Assembly (NCBI GenBank): GCA_900540395.1
Contig: UQFQ01000001.1
Span: forward strand, 1 to 64,000
Length of the DNA: 64,000 nucleotides
Direction: 5' to 3'
Origin: an uncultured Mollicutes bacterium
GTDB lineage: Bacteria; Bacillota_I; Bacilli_A; RFN20; CAG-826
A program made the position numbers and the translations under genes. This document shows positions 1 to 8,489 of the stretch, in pieces. Under the pieces are notes generated by a model. That model was not told the origin of the DNA. It searched no databases and saw nothing but the letters and a program-made list of their open reading frames with translations. Each line of letters begins with the position of its first letter. The stretch's first letter is position 1.

Positions 1-498
1 AGTTTACACTAAAATGTTCTTATTTTATTGTCAAAAAAGTACGATTAAATTCAACAAAAAAATAAAAAACCTTAAAAGTTGAATTTACTTTTACACTTGA
101 GCTTTAAAATAAGTGATATTAAAAGTTCGTTTATTGTTAGTTGGGAGAAGTATTTAAATAGATTAATAAATATTGTCTTGGGAGTAATATTTTTTTTGAA
201 TAAAAGGATAGTTTATCTAATAGGTTATAGTAAAAAACGAATAGAAAATGTAAGGATTGATAAAACAACATAAAATATAATAGCTGGTAATAATGGTTAA
301 TTACCTCGACCAAAGCTTCTTATCGTGGATTATTAAGAAGTATTGCAAAACAAAAATGATACCCTATTGCAATGATATTAATTTATTTAAGATATATTCT
401 CTTTTATTTATAGTGAGTGAACTACATGGATAACCAATATAATAATTCTAATTTTCTGCTTTACGAGAAAACCGTCTCAGAAGTTTTAGAGTTGCTTT
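1..498. other. Non-coding or decayed DNA, no gene supported
   Basis: I see no open frame with a start, ribosome site and recognisable product. A 64-codon frame at 79-273 on the plus strand lacks a ribosome site and has low-complexity, hydrophobic content, so I do not call it. Short frames near 300-500 are broken by stops. The stretch leads into a degenerate ATPase gene and is probably decayed accessory DNA. Confidence 0.5.
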
Positions 499-540
499 AA
501 AATCGGAAAAATTGTGTGTACACACAATAAAACCGATTTT
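499..540. repeat. Perfect 42-bp nested palindrome
   Basis: The arms AAAATCGG and CCGATTTT enclose A4 spacers and a perfect 18-bp core, ATTGTGTGTACACACAAT. As DNA the core is an ideal dyad operator; as RNA it would fold into a long hairpin with an A4/A4 internal loop. It covers the possible TTG starts (512 and 539) of the degenerate ATPase frame downstream. An autoregulatory operator or an old mobile-element end are both possible. There is no T-run after it, so a terminator is unlikely. Confidence 0.6.
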
Positions 541-1060
541 GGCGATAAGTAGAAAAGAATATTTCAATCAATTAATAAAAGCTAAAAACAATGGCTTTGC
601 TAAAGTTGTGGCAGGAATTAGAAGATGTGGTAAGTCTTATTTACTTAACACTATTTTTACAGAGCATCTTGTAAAGTCTGGAGTAAAAAATCAAAACATC
701 ATCTTTATTGACTTAACAAAAATTTCTAATAGTAATTTTTGAGATCCAATTAATTTATATAATCATATATTAGAACTTACTAGTTCAAATGAAGGAATTA
801 GTTAAATAATAATTGATGAAATTTTGGAAGTATTTCCCTTAATCAATTTATCATTAACGGATGGAAAGCATATTAAGGCTAACTCTAATGATGAAGAAGT
901 GATTATTTTTGTTGATGCTATACTAGATTTAGCTTCTAAAGATAATACTGATATATATGTTATAGGCAGCAATTCAAAGTTGTTACTTACAGACATAATT
1001 ACTGAATTTAGAGATAGACATGGTTTGCTGTTTGATTTTTTGTTGCGTTATATTAAATAA
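512..1060 (+). pseudogene. Degenerate AAA ATPase (AAA_14/DUF4143 type), N-terminal half
   Basis: The first frame (512-742) has the family N-terminus, ISRKEYFNQL, and a Walker A-like GIRRCGKSYLL. It stops at TGA (740-742), and a further in-frame TAA lies at 803-805. The same frame resumes at 824-1060 with DGKHIKANSNDEEVI, DIYVIGSNSKLLL and ITEFRDR, which in this family lie around Walker B and sensor 1. The DUF4143 C-terminal half (about 250 residues) is absent. These ATPases are common accessory genes of unclear function. Two stops plus the truncation make it a pseudogene. Related copies, one relic and one IS-interrupted, lie at 7.5 and 8.0-11.4 kb. Confidence 0.8.
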
Positions 1061-1151
1061 TTATAAGCGTTGGTTACATAAATTAATTTATTTGATACTG
1101 TGTAATTGAATAGCAAAAATTAAGATAATCTTCGTATTTTTATTAATTTAC

Positions 1152-1179
1152 TTGCGTAAAAATTTAACTCCGATATGAT
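1152..1179 (+). promoter_or_regulatory. Sigma-A-type promoter of the 1215 lipoprotein
   Basis: A -35 TTGCGT (1152-1157) and a -10 TATGAT (1174-1179) are separated by 16 bp. AGGAGGG at about 1202-1208 precedes the TTG start at 1215. One ATTAAGATAAT half-site lies upstream near 1119, related to the paired sites found before three other genes. Confidence 0.6.
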
Positions 1180-1214
1180 ATATCTACAAATTAACATAAA
1201 AGGAGGGAACAACC

Positions 1215-1688
1215 TTGAAATTTCGAAAATCTTTTTTGCTACTTGTTCTTACAAGTGGTGCTTTACTTGCATCGTGTAATCCAGAAACACCAATTGAAGA
1301 TCCAGTTGATCCACCAATTGATGATCCAAATGACGATCCAACTGATGAGCCATCAGAACCTGAAGATCCAATAGTTTTTGAAGAACCAGATTATGATGCT
1401 GATTTACTTGGAACTTTCTATAGTCGTAGTGGAGTTTTAGATATCGAAGCTAATTCTTTGACGTTAAAGGGGGAAGAAGAATTAACACTTAAACCTACTA
1501 GTATTGAAGAAATTACCGATAATAATGCTATTCGAAGTGCTGTTTTTTATGAAGATGAAACCACAAACGAGACTTATCGTATCCACCTTAATTATGAAGA
1601 AAAGATGGAATTATCACTTGAAAAATTAGATGGAGAAGATTATGTCTTAGTTGATGATTTTTTATGCCTGCAATCGATGAATTTGTAG
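1215..1688 (+). CDS. Lipoprotein N-terminal part, zero-frame product ending after a slippery site
   Basis: The TTG start is set by AGGAGGG 7 nt upstream. Residues 1-21 form a lipoprotein signal ending in the lipobox LLASC. An Asp/Pro-rich linker follows (about residues 22-60), then the start of a beta-type domain. The zero frame ends at TAG 1686-1688, giving 157 residues. At 1658-1664 the sequence T TTT TTA sits in the correct phase for a -1 slip, after which the downstream 719-codon frame continues the same protein for a total of 869 residues. Alone this product would be a short surface lipoprotein. A one-base indel in the T6 run (true mutation, phase variation or assembly error) is the main alternative to programmed frameshifting. 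Confidence 0.75.
   Translation: MKFRKSFLLLVLTSGALLASCNPETPIEDPVDPPIDDPNDDPTDEPSEPEDPIVFEEPDYDADLLGTFYSRSGVLDIEANSLTLKGEEELTLKPTSIEEITDNNAIRSAVFYEDETTNETYRIHLNYEEKMELSLEKLDGEDYVLVDDFLCLQSMNL
1658..1664 (+). other. Candidate -1 frameshift heptamer T TTT TTA
   Basis: Zero-frame codons are GAT TTT TTA TGC, so the heptamer matches X XXY YYZ in the phase used by known -1 slippery sites such as HIV-1 gag-pol. Slipping back one base puts the ribosome on ATG at 1664, the exact first codon of the 719-codon downstream frame. Two bases after the heptamer, CCTGCAA can pair with TTGTAGG (7 bp, one G-T, 9-nt loop). That spacer is shorter than the usual 5-9 nt. A T6 run is also prone to indels. Confidence 0.5.
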
Positions 1689-3823
1689 GAGCATATTCTG
1701 GTTATGGAGATCATAGCCTTTGGAATACTCTTTTAATAATTGGCGGAGAGTATTCTGATGTTTACGACAATTTCTTAGTGAATTTTGCTGGTGCTAATAA
1801 TGCTTATAACAAAACCATGTATTATGCAAAATCATATTATCAAGTTGTAAGCGGTGAAAGGAAATTAATGATTGATATTCTTGATTATGAAGACGAATAT
1901 CTTTATTACTCTTTATATGCAACGGTAGAGAATAATGTAACTAATTTATGGGATGTATCTGTTCCAGATTACGCCTCGTATATGAGTGACTTTGGTTTAA
2001 TTTTTAATACTTACTTTGTTAATAGTGAAACAACTCTTGCTTTTGGCTATGAAACTGATGATTGGTCAGCTTTAAAAGGGGATAAAGTCACAATTGGAGA
2101 AGAAGAATTCACTATATCTTTTGGCCATGACACAAGTACATATTATATTCTTAAAAATGAAACAAGAGAGTTAACTATTAAGCCTTACTATCATGGAATT
2201 AAAGTAACTGAAAATGGTGAAACAAAGTCATATCCAATTAATGATTTTTCACATTTAGATGGAACATATAAAGATTCTGAAATTGAATTTAGCTTTGATT
2301 CTTATTCTGAAGAAGTAAAAGTAAACGGCCAAGTAGTCCCGTTTGAAAAGAAGGTAGTTGATGGAAAACTAGGAGTTAGTGTTACAGTTAATGGAAATGA
2401 ACATTTCTTCTCAGAATTTAAAGATAATATCGCTATTACTGTTCAAGTTGGTGATACATCACGCTATTTAGTTGCATACGATACTTTCTTAGGTAATTTT
2501 AAGCATGATTATGAAGCAGTCGTTGATGGAGTTTCTGATACTTTATCAATTGGTGATGATTTTGAAGTTACATATCTAGGTAAAAAAGTTGATGCCAATT
2601 TGGTTTATGATCCATTAGCAGAATTTCCATCAGTTGTTTTTGAGCTTGATGGGAAAACATATGTCTTCTCAATTGTTGAATTAAACAACGAAATTTATTC
2701 TTTAACTGTTGATGGAAATACTAAATATTTCTTTACAGATACAATTTTTGAAGGTTTAAGAAAAGAATATACTTCAGGAAAAGGCGATATCACCATTAGT
2801 GGAACAAACATTAACTATTTAGGTGACACAGCAAAAATTGATGTTAAACCATTATATGATTCTGACTCATTCGTAAATAATGTTGCTGTATATTTCACAA
2901 CTGAAAGTGGAGAAGAACACTCGCTAATTTACTATAAATACGGAATGATGACTGATTATTTAGTAGATAATCCAAATCCAATTGAAACTTATATTAGTCA
3001 AGAAGATTTTGATGACTTAGTTGGCCGTTATGTCTTTACTGGTACATATGGAGATGAAGCGTTTGAATTAACAAGTGATGGAAAATTCTATGCTGACGTA
3101 TTGAATGAAACTGGCGATGGTCTAGTTCTCCACCAAGAAAAGGATTACCACGTTGGTGTTTCTTTACTTGCGAATGGCACAAGCCAATTAACTCTTCAAT
3201 TCTACCATAATGGAATTTGGGTATATCTATATAAGAATGCATATTCAGTGACTTGCTTTGAGACTAGATATACCGATGAAAGACTTCATGCTGTAAATGG
3301 AACATATGCAAGTGCTAATAATGAAAGTGTAATCTTTATTAATCGTGATAAGTTATATGTTGATGGTACAGAAGCAACCATTAATTCATTAAGTGGAGAA
3401 TTAAAAGCCGATGGAGTAATCGCTTTAAATGTTACTGTAAGTGGCGAAACTAAAGATTTAGAATTTACTTTAGATTCTTCAATGAATGTTAGTAGTGTTA
3501 GCTTTGGTGAAGAGACTCTTACCGATACTAAACTCGATTTAGATGTTTTTAAAGGAACTTATACTGATGCAAGTGGCAATATCTTTGCTGTAAATGATTT
3601 TATAGGATTAGGCGGAGCAGTAGACGGGCTTACCATTAAAGTAACTCCAACTAGCGGCTTTGCTATTGATTATACTGACTACACAGTTGTAAGCAGAAAT
3701 GGTAATTTAGCCTTAAAGGTAGCTGGATTAGGCGTAGATTATTACTTAATTTACAATGGCGAAAAGGTTACAGCAGAGAGCGAATCAAGCCTTCCTCCAA
3801 TTCCACCTTTACCGCCAATGTAA
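1664..3823 (+). CDS. Repetitive beta-domain surface protein, downstream part of the 1215 lipoprotein
   Basis: This 719-codon frame has no signal peptide and no ribosome site of its own, so it needs the -1 frame switch at 1658-1664, or coupled re-initiation at ATG 1664, to be made. It contains about seven units of roughly 90-110 residues, each opening with a [FL]-x-G-x-[YF]-like motif (FVGAYSG, LDGTYKD, FLGNFKH, FEGLRKE, LVGRYVF, VNGTYAS, FKGTYTD) and followed by alternating beta strands with NG/DG turns. The tail is Pro-rich (LPPIPPLPP). I do not recognise the family. A repetitive extracellular binding or structural role is inferred from the N-terminal lipobox and repeat pattern. An intrinsic terminator follows directly. 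Confidence 0.75.
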   Translation: MPAIDEFVGAYSGYGDHSLWNTLLIIGGEYSDVYDNFLVNFAGANNAYNKTMYYAKSYYQVVSGERKLMIDILDYEDEYLYYSLYATVENNVTNLWDVSVPDYASYMSDFGLIFNTYFVNSETTLAFGYETDDWSALKGDKVTIGEEEFTISFGHDTSTYYILKNETRELTIKPYYHGIKVTENGETKSYPINDFSHLDGTYKDSEIEFSFDSYSEEVKVNGQVVPFEKKVVDGKLGVSVTVNGNEHFFSEFKDNIAITVQVGDTSRYLVAYDTFLGNFKHDYEAVVDGVSDTLSIGDDFEVTYLGKKVDANLVYDPLAEFPSVVFELDGKTYVFSIVELNNEIYSLTVDGNTKYFFTDTIFEGLRKEYTSGKGDITISGTNINYLGDTAKIDVKPLYDSDSFVNNVAVYFTTESGEEHSLIYYKYGMMTDYLVDNPNPIETYISQEDFDDLVGRYVFTGTYGDEAFELTSDGKFYADVLNETGDGLVLHQEKDYHVGVSLLANGTSQLTLQFYHNGIWVYLYKNAYSVTCFETRYTDERLHAVNGTYASANNESVIFINRDKLYVDGTEATINSLSGELKADGVIALNVTVSGETKDLEFTLDSSMNVSSVSFGEETLTDTKLDLDVFKGTYTDASGNIFAVNDFIGLGGAVDGLTIKVTPTSGFAIDYTDYTVVSRNGNLALKVAGLGVDYYLIYNGEKVTAESESSLPPIPPLPPM

Positions 3824-3841
3824 CTATTATTGTAAGAAGTT

Positions 3842-3873
3842 AAAGCTCTTTGAAATATTAAGAGCTTTTCTTT
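3842..3873 (+). terminator. Intrinsic terminator after the repeat lipoprotein
   Basis: AAAGCTCTT pairs with AAGAGCTTT around a 9-nt loop, followed by TTCTTTTT. It lies 19 nt after the stop codon at 3823. Confidence 0.8.
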
Positions 3874-4077
3874 TTGGCTAATGTGTTTATTCGACCCCAT
3901 TTATATTTTCATTGTGATTAAGAGTAGAATCTTTATATTGGCTTTCAATTAACTGTAAGTTTTAAAATTTCAACAAAATAATACAAATTAGTATTTTATT
4001 AGTAGTTTTATAGTATTAAATAAGTAGTAAATTATGGATATAAGTAATAAAAAAACTATTCATATAAGCCGAATAAC

Positions 4078-4099
4078 ATTAAGAAGGTATTAAGATAAG
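4078..4099 (+). promoter_or_regulatory. Paired ATTAAGA direct repeat, OmpR/PhoP-like box
   Basis: Two 11-bp units, ATTAAGAAGGT and ATTAAGATAAG, abut directly. A TATATATT stretch that could be the -10 starts about 6 bp downstream, so the boxes take the place of a -35. The same arrangement occurs at 12202 and 32869. From 3874 to 4077 the intergenic region shows nothing else I can name. The operator function is inferred. Confidence 0.55.
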
Positions 4100-4197
4100 T
4101 TCTATATATATTATTAAACTTATTTTCTTTAGATAAAATTAAAAAATAGGTGAAAGGAGTGTTCGTATTCGTGTTGAAACGAACATGCTAAATAATT

Positions 4198-5925
4198 ATG
4201 AAGAAAAGAAAATTTTTATGGGCTTTAATGCCTGCTGTTTTGATGTTAACAGGATGTGGTAATACTACTGAGAAAGTTGAATTGCCAGAAATTAGTAGCG
4301 TTGAGAAAACTGGAACTGATGGTACAACTGATACTTACACTATAACTTATAGTGATGGATCGACTAAAACTTTTACAATGCCAGCTGAAGTAGATCCTAA
4401 TAAACCAAATTATGATACTACAAACGCGACAGTTACTCGAGATGCTTTGAATGATATTCAAGGTAGAATTGATTTAGATGGTACATTAACCATTTTTGCT
4501 GGAGATGAAACAGCACAAGGTAGTGATACAACAATTGATGTAACATTTACTGAAGATGCTTACTATTATTCTTCTGTTGATGATTTAGGCCAAGAAAATA
4601 CTGGCAATATCTTTAAAGTTGGCGGAAATGCAGTTATTGCAGGTGTTAATCTACAAAATGAATTAGTTTTTACTGCAATGACTGATGACGAAGGTAATGT
4701 TAGCCCTTGGAGCGAATATGAAAATCCTTTTAAGGATCTAACTGTCTACGATTTTGTTGCTGTAGAAGGCGAACCTGGGACTTTTGAGTTAAGACTTGAT
4801 ATACCTCATGTTAAAGAGATGGCAATTGAAATGACTGCTAGAATTTCAAATTATCTCTTCCCAGATTTAACTAGTTTCTGTTTTAAATTAACAAATGGCG
4901 AGATCAGCGAAGTTGCATTTGAAACACCAACTTTTGAGTCTTATTTCGGTACTGAACGTTATGTTGGAAGTTTTAAAGTTGTCGCTAGTGGAAGCGAAGT
5001 TGAAGATTTGACTTATCCAGAGGTTTTACCTACTCTTGCAGAACATGAAACATTATTGACTGCTTTAACTGAAATTAATACAAGTGCATTAAAAGTAAAA
5101 TATGAGCAGCTTGATAAGATGTCATCGGATGAAGCATGGGAAGAGGCTTACCTTTCTTATGATAATGAGTGTTATTTTGATAAAACTGCATACTATTCCT
5201 ATGATAATTTATATGGAGTAGGCTATGGTGCAATAGTTCTAAACGGAAATACATATGAAGTCGATTATGATTCTGAAACTGACGTTTATACAAGAAGTTT
5301 TTACCCAACTTTAGATTCTGAAGGTAATGCCATGACTGATTTAACTTCAGCTAGAGGAAATTTCCTAATAGCTGCACCAGAACACTTTACTGTTATTGAC
5401 GATAAGCATTTTGAAATAACTGGCGTATATGCAGGAACAGTGGCTTATTATTTTGATGTTATGGGTAATCCATTTTCAGCTAGTATGACTAAAGTTACAG
5501 TTACTTTAAATGATGACTATAAAGTTAGTGAAATTACTTTTACAGATGAGTTATTTACCTTGGTAACTATGACTTTTGAGCAAATTGGCGGAACATTAGA
5601 AATGCCATTTACTGTAGAAGATTTAGTTATAGAAGCAGATCCGTTTACTTCTTTAATACATACTTATGAGTATAACGATGAAGCTGGCGATTCGCATAGC
5701 GTTGTTGTTAATAGTATAACTGATATAAAAGTCGATGGAGAAACTGCAAAGAATATTGCTTTTGATGGTGATAGTGAAGTAGTTTTTGAAGTTGGAGATT
5801 ATACATATTCAATAAACTATTTTAGTTATAAGAGTGAATACTATACTTTATCAATTGAAGGACCTAATGATTTTTACGAGTATTATTCTAGTGCTTCATA
5901 TGATGGTAGTTTGACTGTTAAATAA
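4198..5925 (+). CDS. Large lipoprotein, unknown function
   Basis: This 575-residue protein starts with a lipoprotein signal ending in LMLTGC (Cys about residue 20). A short DTYTITYSDGSTKTF motif follows; comparable segments are common near the start of surface lipoproteins of gut Firmicutes. The rest is acidic and Tyr/Thr-rich with two long beta-rich halves; the C-terminal part contains a TMTFEQIGG segment resembling the TFSDLG-type motif of the lipoproteins at 44943-47977. The nearest strong ribosome site, AAAGGAG, is about 40 nt upstream, with a GTTCGT/ACGAAC hairpin between it and the ATG. The hairpin may bring the site closer, or translation may be coupled to a short upstream reading frame. 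Expression is probably driven from the ATTAAGA box at 4078. Binding of an extracellular ligand is a guess. Confidence 0.75.
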   Translation: MKKRKFLWALMPAVLMLTGCGNTTEKVELPEISSVEKTGTDGTTDTYTITYSDGSTKTFTMPAEVDPNKPNYDTTNATVTRDALNDIQGRIDLDGTLTIFAGDETAQGSDTTIDVTFTEDAYYYSSVDDLGQENTGNIFKVGGNAVIAGVNLQNELVFTAMTDDEGNVSPWSEYENPFKDLTVYDFVAVEGEPGTFELRLDIPHVKEMAIEMTARISNYLFPDLTSFCFKLTNGEISEVAFETPTFESYFGTERYVGSFKVVASGSEVEDLTYPEVLPTLAEHETLLTALTEINTSALKVKYEQLDKMSSDEAWEEAYLSYDNECYFDKTAYYSYDNLYGVGYGAIVLNGNTYEVDYDSETDVYTRSFYPTLDSEGNAMTDLTSARGNFLIAAPEHFTVIDDKHFEITGVYAGTVAYYFDVMGNPFSASMTKVTVTLNDDYKVSEITFTDELFTLVTMTFEQIGGTLEMPFTVEDLVIEADPFTSLIHTYEYNDEAGDSHSVVVNSITDIKVDGETAKNIAFDGDSEVVFEVGDYTYSINYFSYKSEYYTLSIEGPNDFYEYYSSASYDGSLTVK

Positions 5926-6033
5926 TCGTTGAATAGAAATAAAAATTAACTGAATTTGTTTTGTGTTAAGTAATGGTGTGCACAATTTCTGGTTGCATTT
6001 CATTACAAAAGGGAAGGAGAGAGTTCGCTTTCA

Positions 6034-6665
6034 ATGTTAGAGAAAATAAAGATTAAAAAATTCGACGAAGAAAGATTTTAAAGTCTTTATGTAAAAAAGG
6101 AGGTTCTTGAACAGAGCTCATTTAAGAGATTAGGTAAATTTGTTGGAAGTTGTGTATCTAATCTCTTTTATCTTCCGATTCTTATAATTGCATTTTTGAG
6201 TTTTGCCGATTTATGCAATCTTTATTTAGTATATTTTTATCTTATTCTATATTTTTGTTTCTGTGTGAAATTAATTCGACTTTTAAACTGATCAGAAGAA
6301 TGAAGAAGCTAGATATATTTAAGGACCAAAAATATATTTTGAATAAGATTTATTTAAATTCATTACTGCTTGTGTTTGCCATTATATTTGAAGTGCTTAT
6401 GAATTTAACACCAATAATGTTTAATTTTGAGCAATACATGATAGTTAAAATTGTTTTTACTTTTCTGATTTATTGGCCATTAATTTGTTATTTATATGAA
6501 TGAGCTAACCAAGAAGTTATTATTGGTATAGGTAAGATTCATACAAGGAAAGAAACAAGAGCAGATAACCTAAAGAAAATGTCAGAAGAGAAGAAAGCTG
6601 GTGGAATTGGTCCAATTGCTTTAAGAGATGAGTTAACAGAAGAAAATAATGACGAACCTTTTTAA
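6034..6665 (+). pseudogene. Decayed copy of the neighbouring membrane protein
   Basis: An ATG at 6034 follows a GGGAAGGAGAG ribosome site. The frame then hits TAA after about 15 codons, reads through a segment matching the intact downstream gene (LPILIIAFLSFADLCNL versus LTLVLFSFADICNL), and shifts frame near 6270-6300. It continues as LDIFKDQKY...MLNLTPIMFNFEQYM-like sequence and meets TGA at 6504-6506 before a final homologous tail (ANQEVIIGIGKIH; IALRDEL). So it has at least one stop, one frameshift and one TGA relative to the copy at 6701-7309. If TGA were read as Trp the third lesion would vanish, but the others would not. Confidence 0.8.
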
Positions 6666-6688
6666 CATCTTCAAAAGCTTTAGAAGTT

Positions 6689-6694
6689 TATAAT
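6689..6694 (+). promoter_or_regulatory. TATAAT box 6 nt before an ATG (leaderless start)
   Basis: A perfect TATAAT at 6689-6694 is followed by exactly 6 nt and then the ATG at 6701. Transcription would start at or next to the A of the start codon, leaving no room for a ribosome site. The -35 is weak (CATCTT at 17 bp). The same spacing occurs at 54689 (minus), 55133 and 57775. Confidence 0.55.
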
Positions 6695-6700
6695 ATTTTT

Positions 6701-7309
6701 ATGGATAAAAAATATGATGAAAAAGTATTTTTTGATGAATATGTAGATAAAGATGCTTTATATAGATTAAGCACCAGTGAAATTACTAAAGTCATCACTG
6801 GTTCAGTTGCTAGTCTACTTTATTTTCCTAGCTTAACTTTAGTCTTGTTTAGTTTTGCCGATATATGTAATTTGAACTTTGTTTTTAATATTGTTTTCTT
6901 TTGTTCTTCAATCTTCTTTTTAATCCTTTATTTAAATTCTTTAAGGAAAATATTAAAAAGAGATAAACAATTTTCTATTTTTAAAGATCCTAGCTATTTA
7001 AAAAGAAGAGAAGTGGTTCACTCAATCTTTTTATTGTCTTCGATAGTTATACTTATTCATATAAATTTGACTTATATTCTTTTTGATTTCCAACTATTTA
7101 TGATGCTTAAACTGATTTATTCAATTTTAGTTTATTTTCCGGTTAATGCATGTTTATTTGCCTCAACTCATGAAGAGGTGCTAAGAGGCATTGCAAAAGT
7201 TAATCTTATGAAGCTAGAAAAAGAAAAAGAACAAAAGAATAAAATTAAAGATGAAGTAGATATTATTGGAATTAGAGATACTTTTGATAATAATGATAGA
7301 AATTGCTAA
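6701..7309 (+). CDS. Four-helix membrane protein, unknown function
   Basis: This 202-residue protein has a charged cytoplasmic N-terminus (about 35 residues), then hydrophobic segments at roughly 40-65, 68-88, 108-130 and 133-153. A charged C-terminal tail rich in Lys and Glu (KLEKEKEQKNKIKDE) ends in IIGIRDTF. I do not recognise the family. The upstream gene is a decayed paralogue aligning over its full length, so this is the surviving copy of a tandem duplication. There is no ribosome site; a TATAAT sits 6 nt before the ATG, suggesting a leaderless transcript. Confidence 0.75.
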   Translation: MDKKYDEKVFFDEYVDKDALYRLSTSEITKVITGSVASLLYFPSLTLVLFSFADICNLNFVFNIVFFCSSIFFLILYLNSLRKILKRDKQFSIFKDPSYLKRREVVHSIFLLSSIVILIHINLTYILFDFQLFMMLKLIYSILVYFPVNACLFASTHEEVLRGIAKVNLMKLEKEKEQKNKIKDEVDIIGIRDTFDNNDRNC

Positions 7310-7516
7310 TATTTCGCTATTTAAGTAATTTTTTGGTTCTTTTTTAGCAGTTAATCAGTATTAATCTAGTAGTTGGTTGAATTAATTTACCTTTATTTAA
7401 ATAATCCGTTTTCACTAAACCATAACATTAACTGAAATTAAGTTTTTACGAATTCTATGAATCTATGTTAAAACATTGCAAGACTTGCAAAAATTTTAGC
7501 TAGGAGTTTGGGTGAT

Positions 7517-7800
7517 ATGGTAGAAAGGAATAGATATTTAAGAAAATTGATTGATAAAATGGATAACGGCATGATTAAGATCGTTACTTGCGTTAGAAGA
7601 TACGGTAAGTTACAGTTATTCTATAAGTTTTAATAAATATTTAATTGAACAAAACGTTCAGCCTCCTTCTATTATTACCTTATAGTTAGACGATTGGTTG
7701 AACCTAAAACATATGAATCAAGATGTTTTATGTTAATACATTCATGAGAAATTTTTATGTCTATACTTTTTGATAATATTAAATGAAGTTTAAATATTGT
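7517..7800 (+). pseudogene. Relic of an AAA_14/DUF4143-type ATPase N-terminus
   Basis: After TAGGAG and an ATG at 7517, the frame reads RYLRKLIDKMDNGMIKIV followed by a Walker A relic, RRYGK, then breaks. Continuation in another frame gives NKYLIEQNVQPP and LDDWLNLKHMNQDVL, then YIHEKF, which correspond to the segments between Walker A and Walker B in this family. Several stops interrupt it and no C-terminal half is visible. It differs from the copies at 512 and 8032, so it is an independent decayed member. From 7310 to 7516 I see no other gene. Confidence 0.65.
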
Positions 7801-7892
7801 CTTTATATCAATTTTTCTTATATAAAGATTTAATTAGATTAAGAAATTATTTAAGCTTAAGTATTTAATTTTTTTGGGTCTACAAAAAACCC

Positions 7893-7973
7893 AGGAATTT
7901 TGTGAAATTGAAGCCCTTAAAACCTAGGAAAAATGTGAAAATAGGTAGTGAAAAAGTTAGGAATTTTGTGAAA
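7893..7973. repeat. Three 15-bp direct repeats with an exact 33-bp period
   Basis: AGGAATTTTGTGAAA occurs at 7893 and 7959, and AGGAAAAATGTGAAA at 7926; start-to-start spacing is 33 bp both times. Only the 15-bp cores are conserved; the 18-bp spacers differ. The array sits about 60 bp upstream of the ATPase start at 8032. Iteron-like spacing of about three helical turns suggests binding of a protein on one DNA face, possibly control of the ATPase gene. This role is inference. Confidence 0.65.
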
Positions 7974-8031
7974 CAAATACTTTTTATAATTATTTTAATG
8001 TAGCAAAATATTAATAAAGATAGGCATTATT

Positions 8032-8411
8032 ATGATAGTTTTAAAAAGAAAAATAGATAACTATTTAAGAGAATGGAAATTAAATAAAGAACATGTTCCA
8101 CTAATTGTTAAAGGCGCAAGACAAGTTGGAAAAACTTTTTCAATTAGGGAATTTGCTAAGAAGAATTATTCATCTTTTATTGAAATTAATTTTATTTCAG
8201 ATTTTCAATATCGTGATATTTTTGATGATGGTTTTGATATTGATACAATAATTAAAAGAATTTCTTTTAAAGATAATAATGTTAATTTTATTCCTCGCCA
8301 GACTTTAATTTTCTTTGATGAAATTCAAGTTTGTCCTAATGCTGCGACAAGTTTAAAGTTTTTTAAAGAAGATGGACGATTTGATGTTATTTGTTCAGGA
8401 TCATTAATGGG
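8032..8411 (+). pseudogene. AAA_14/DUF4143 ATPase, 5' part, interrupted by IS607-type element
   Basis: The frame encodes an AAA-type ATPase N-terminus with Walker A, VKGARQVGKT (about residues 26-35), Walker B, LIFFDEIQ (about 101-108) and sensor 1, CSGSLMG. The coding sequence breaks inside this last motif where the element begins. Joining base 8411 to 10417 gives one open frame of exactly 1365 nt (454 residues), so the gene was intact before insertion. Chromosome-encoded members of this family are widespread and variable, and the biological role is unclear. It now ends a few codons into the element. Confidence 0.85.
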
Positions 8412-8489
8412 CTTTTAACTGATAGATATTTATTATAAAAATTTATAAAATATTATTTAATTTTTATATAAAATGTGTTAAAAAAAACT

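Noticed and set aside
79..273. 64-codon plus-strand frame near the window start
   Set aside because: Non-ATG start, no ribosome site, low-complexity content and no recognisable motif; probably chance in AT-rich DNA.
512..1060. Rescue of the first ATPase by reading TGA as Trp
   Set aside because: A TAA at 803 and loss of the whole C-terminal domain remain, so the gene is dead either way; TGG codes Trp throughout the intact genes.
3036..3242. Minus-strand frame inside the repeat lipoprotein
   Set aside because: Shadow of the plus-strand coding sequence, with no ribosome site or coherent product.
7310..7516. Search for a tRNA or riboswitch in the intergenic stretch
   Set aside because: No cloverleaf, aptamer core or terminator-coupled leader could be recognised.
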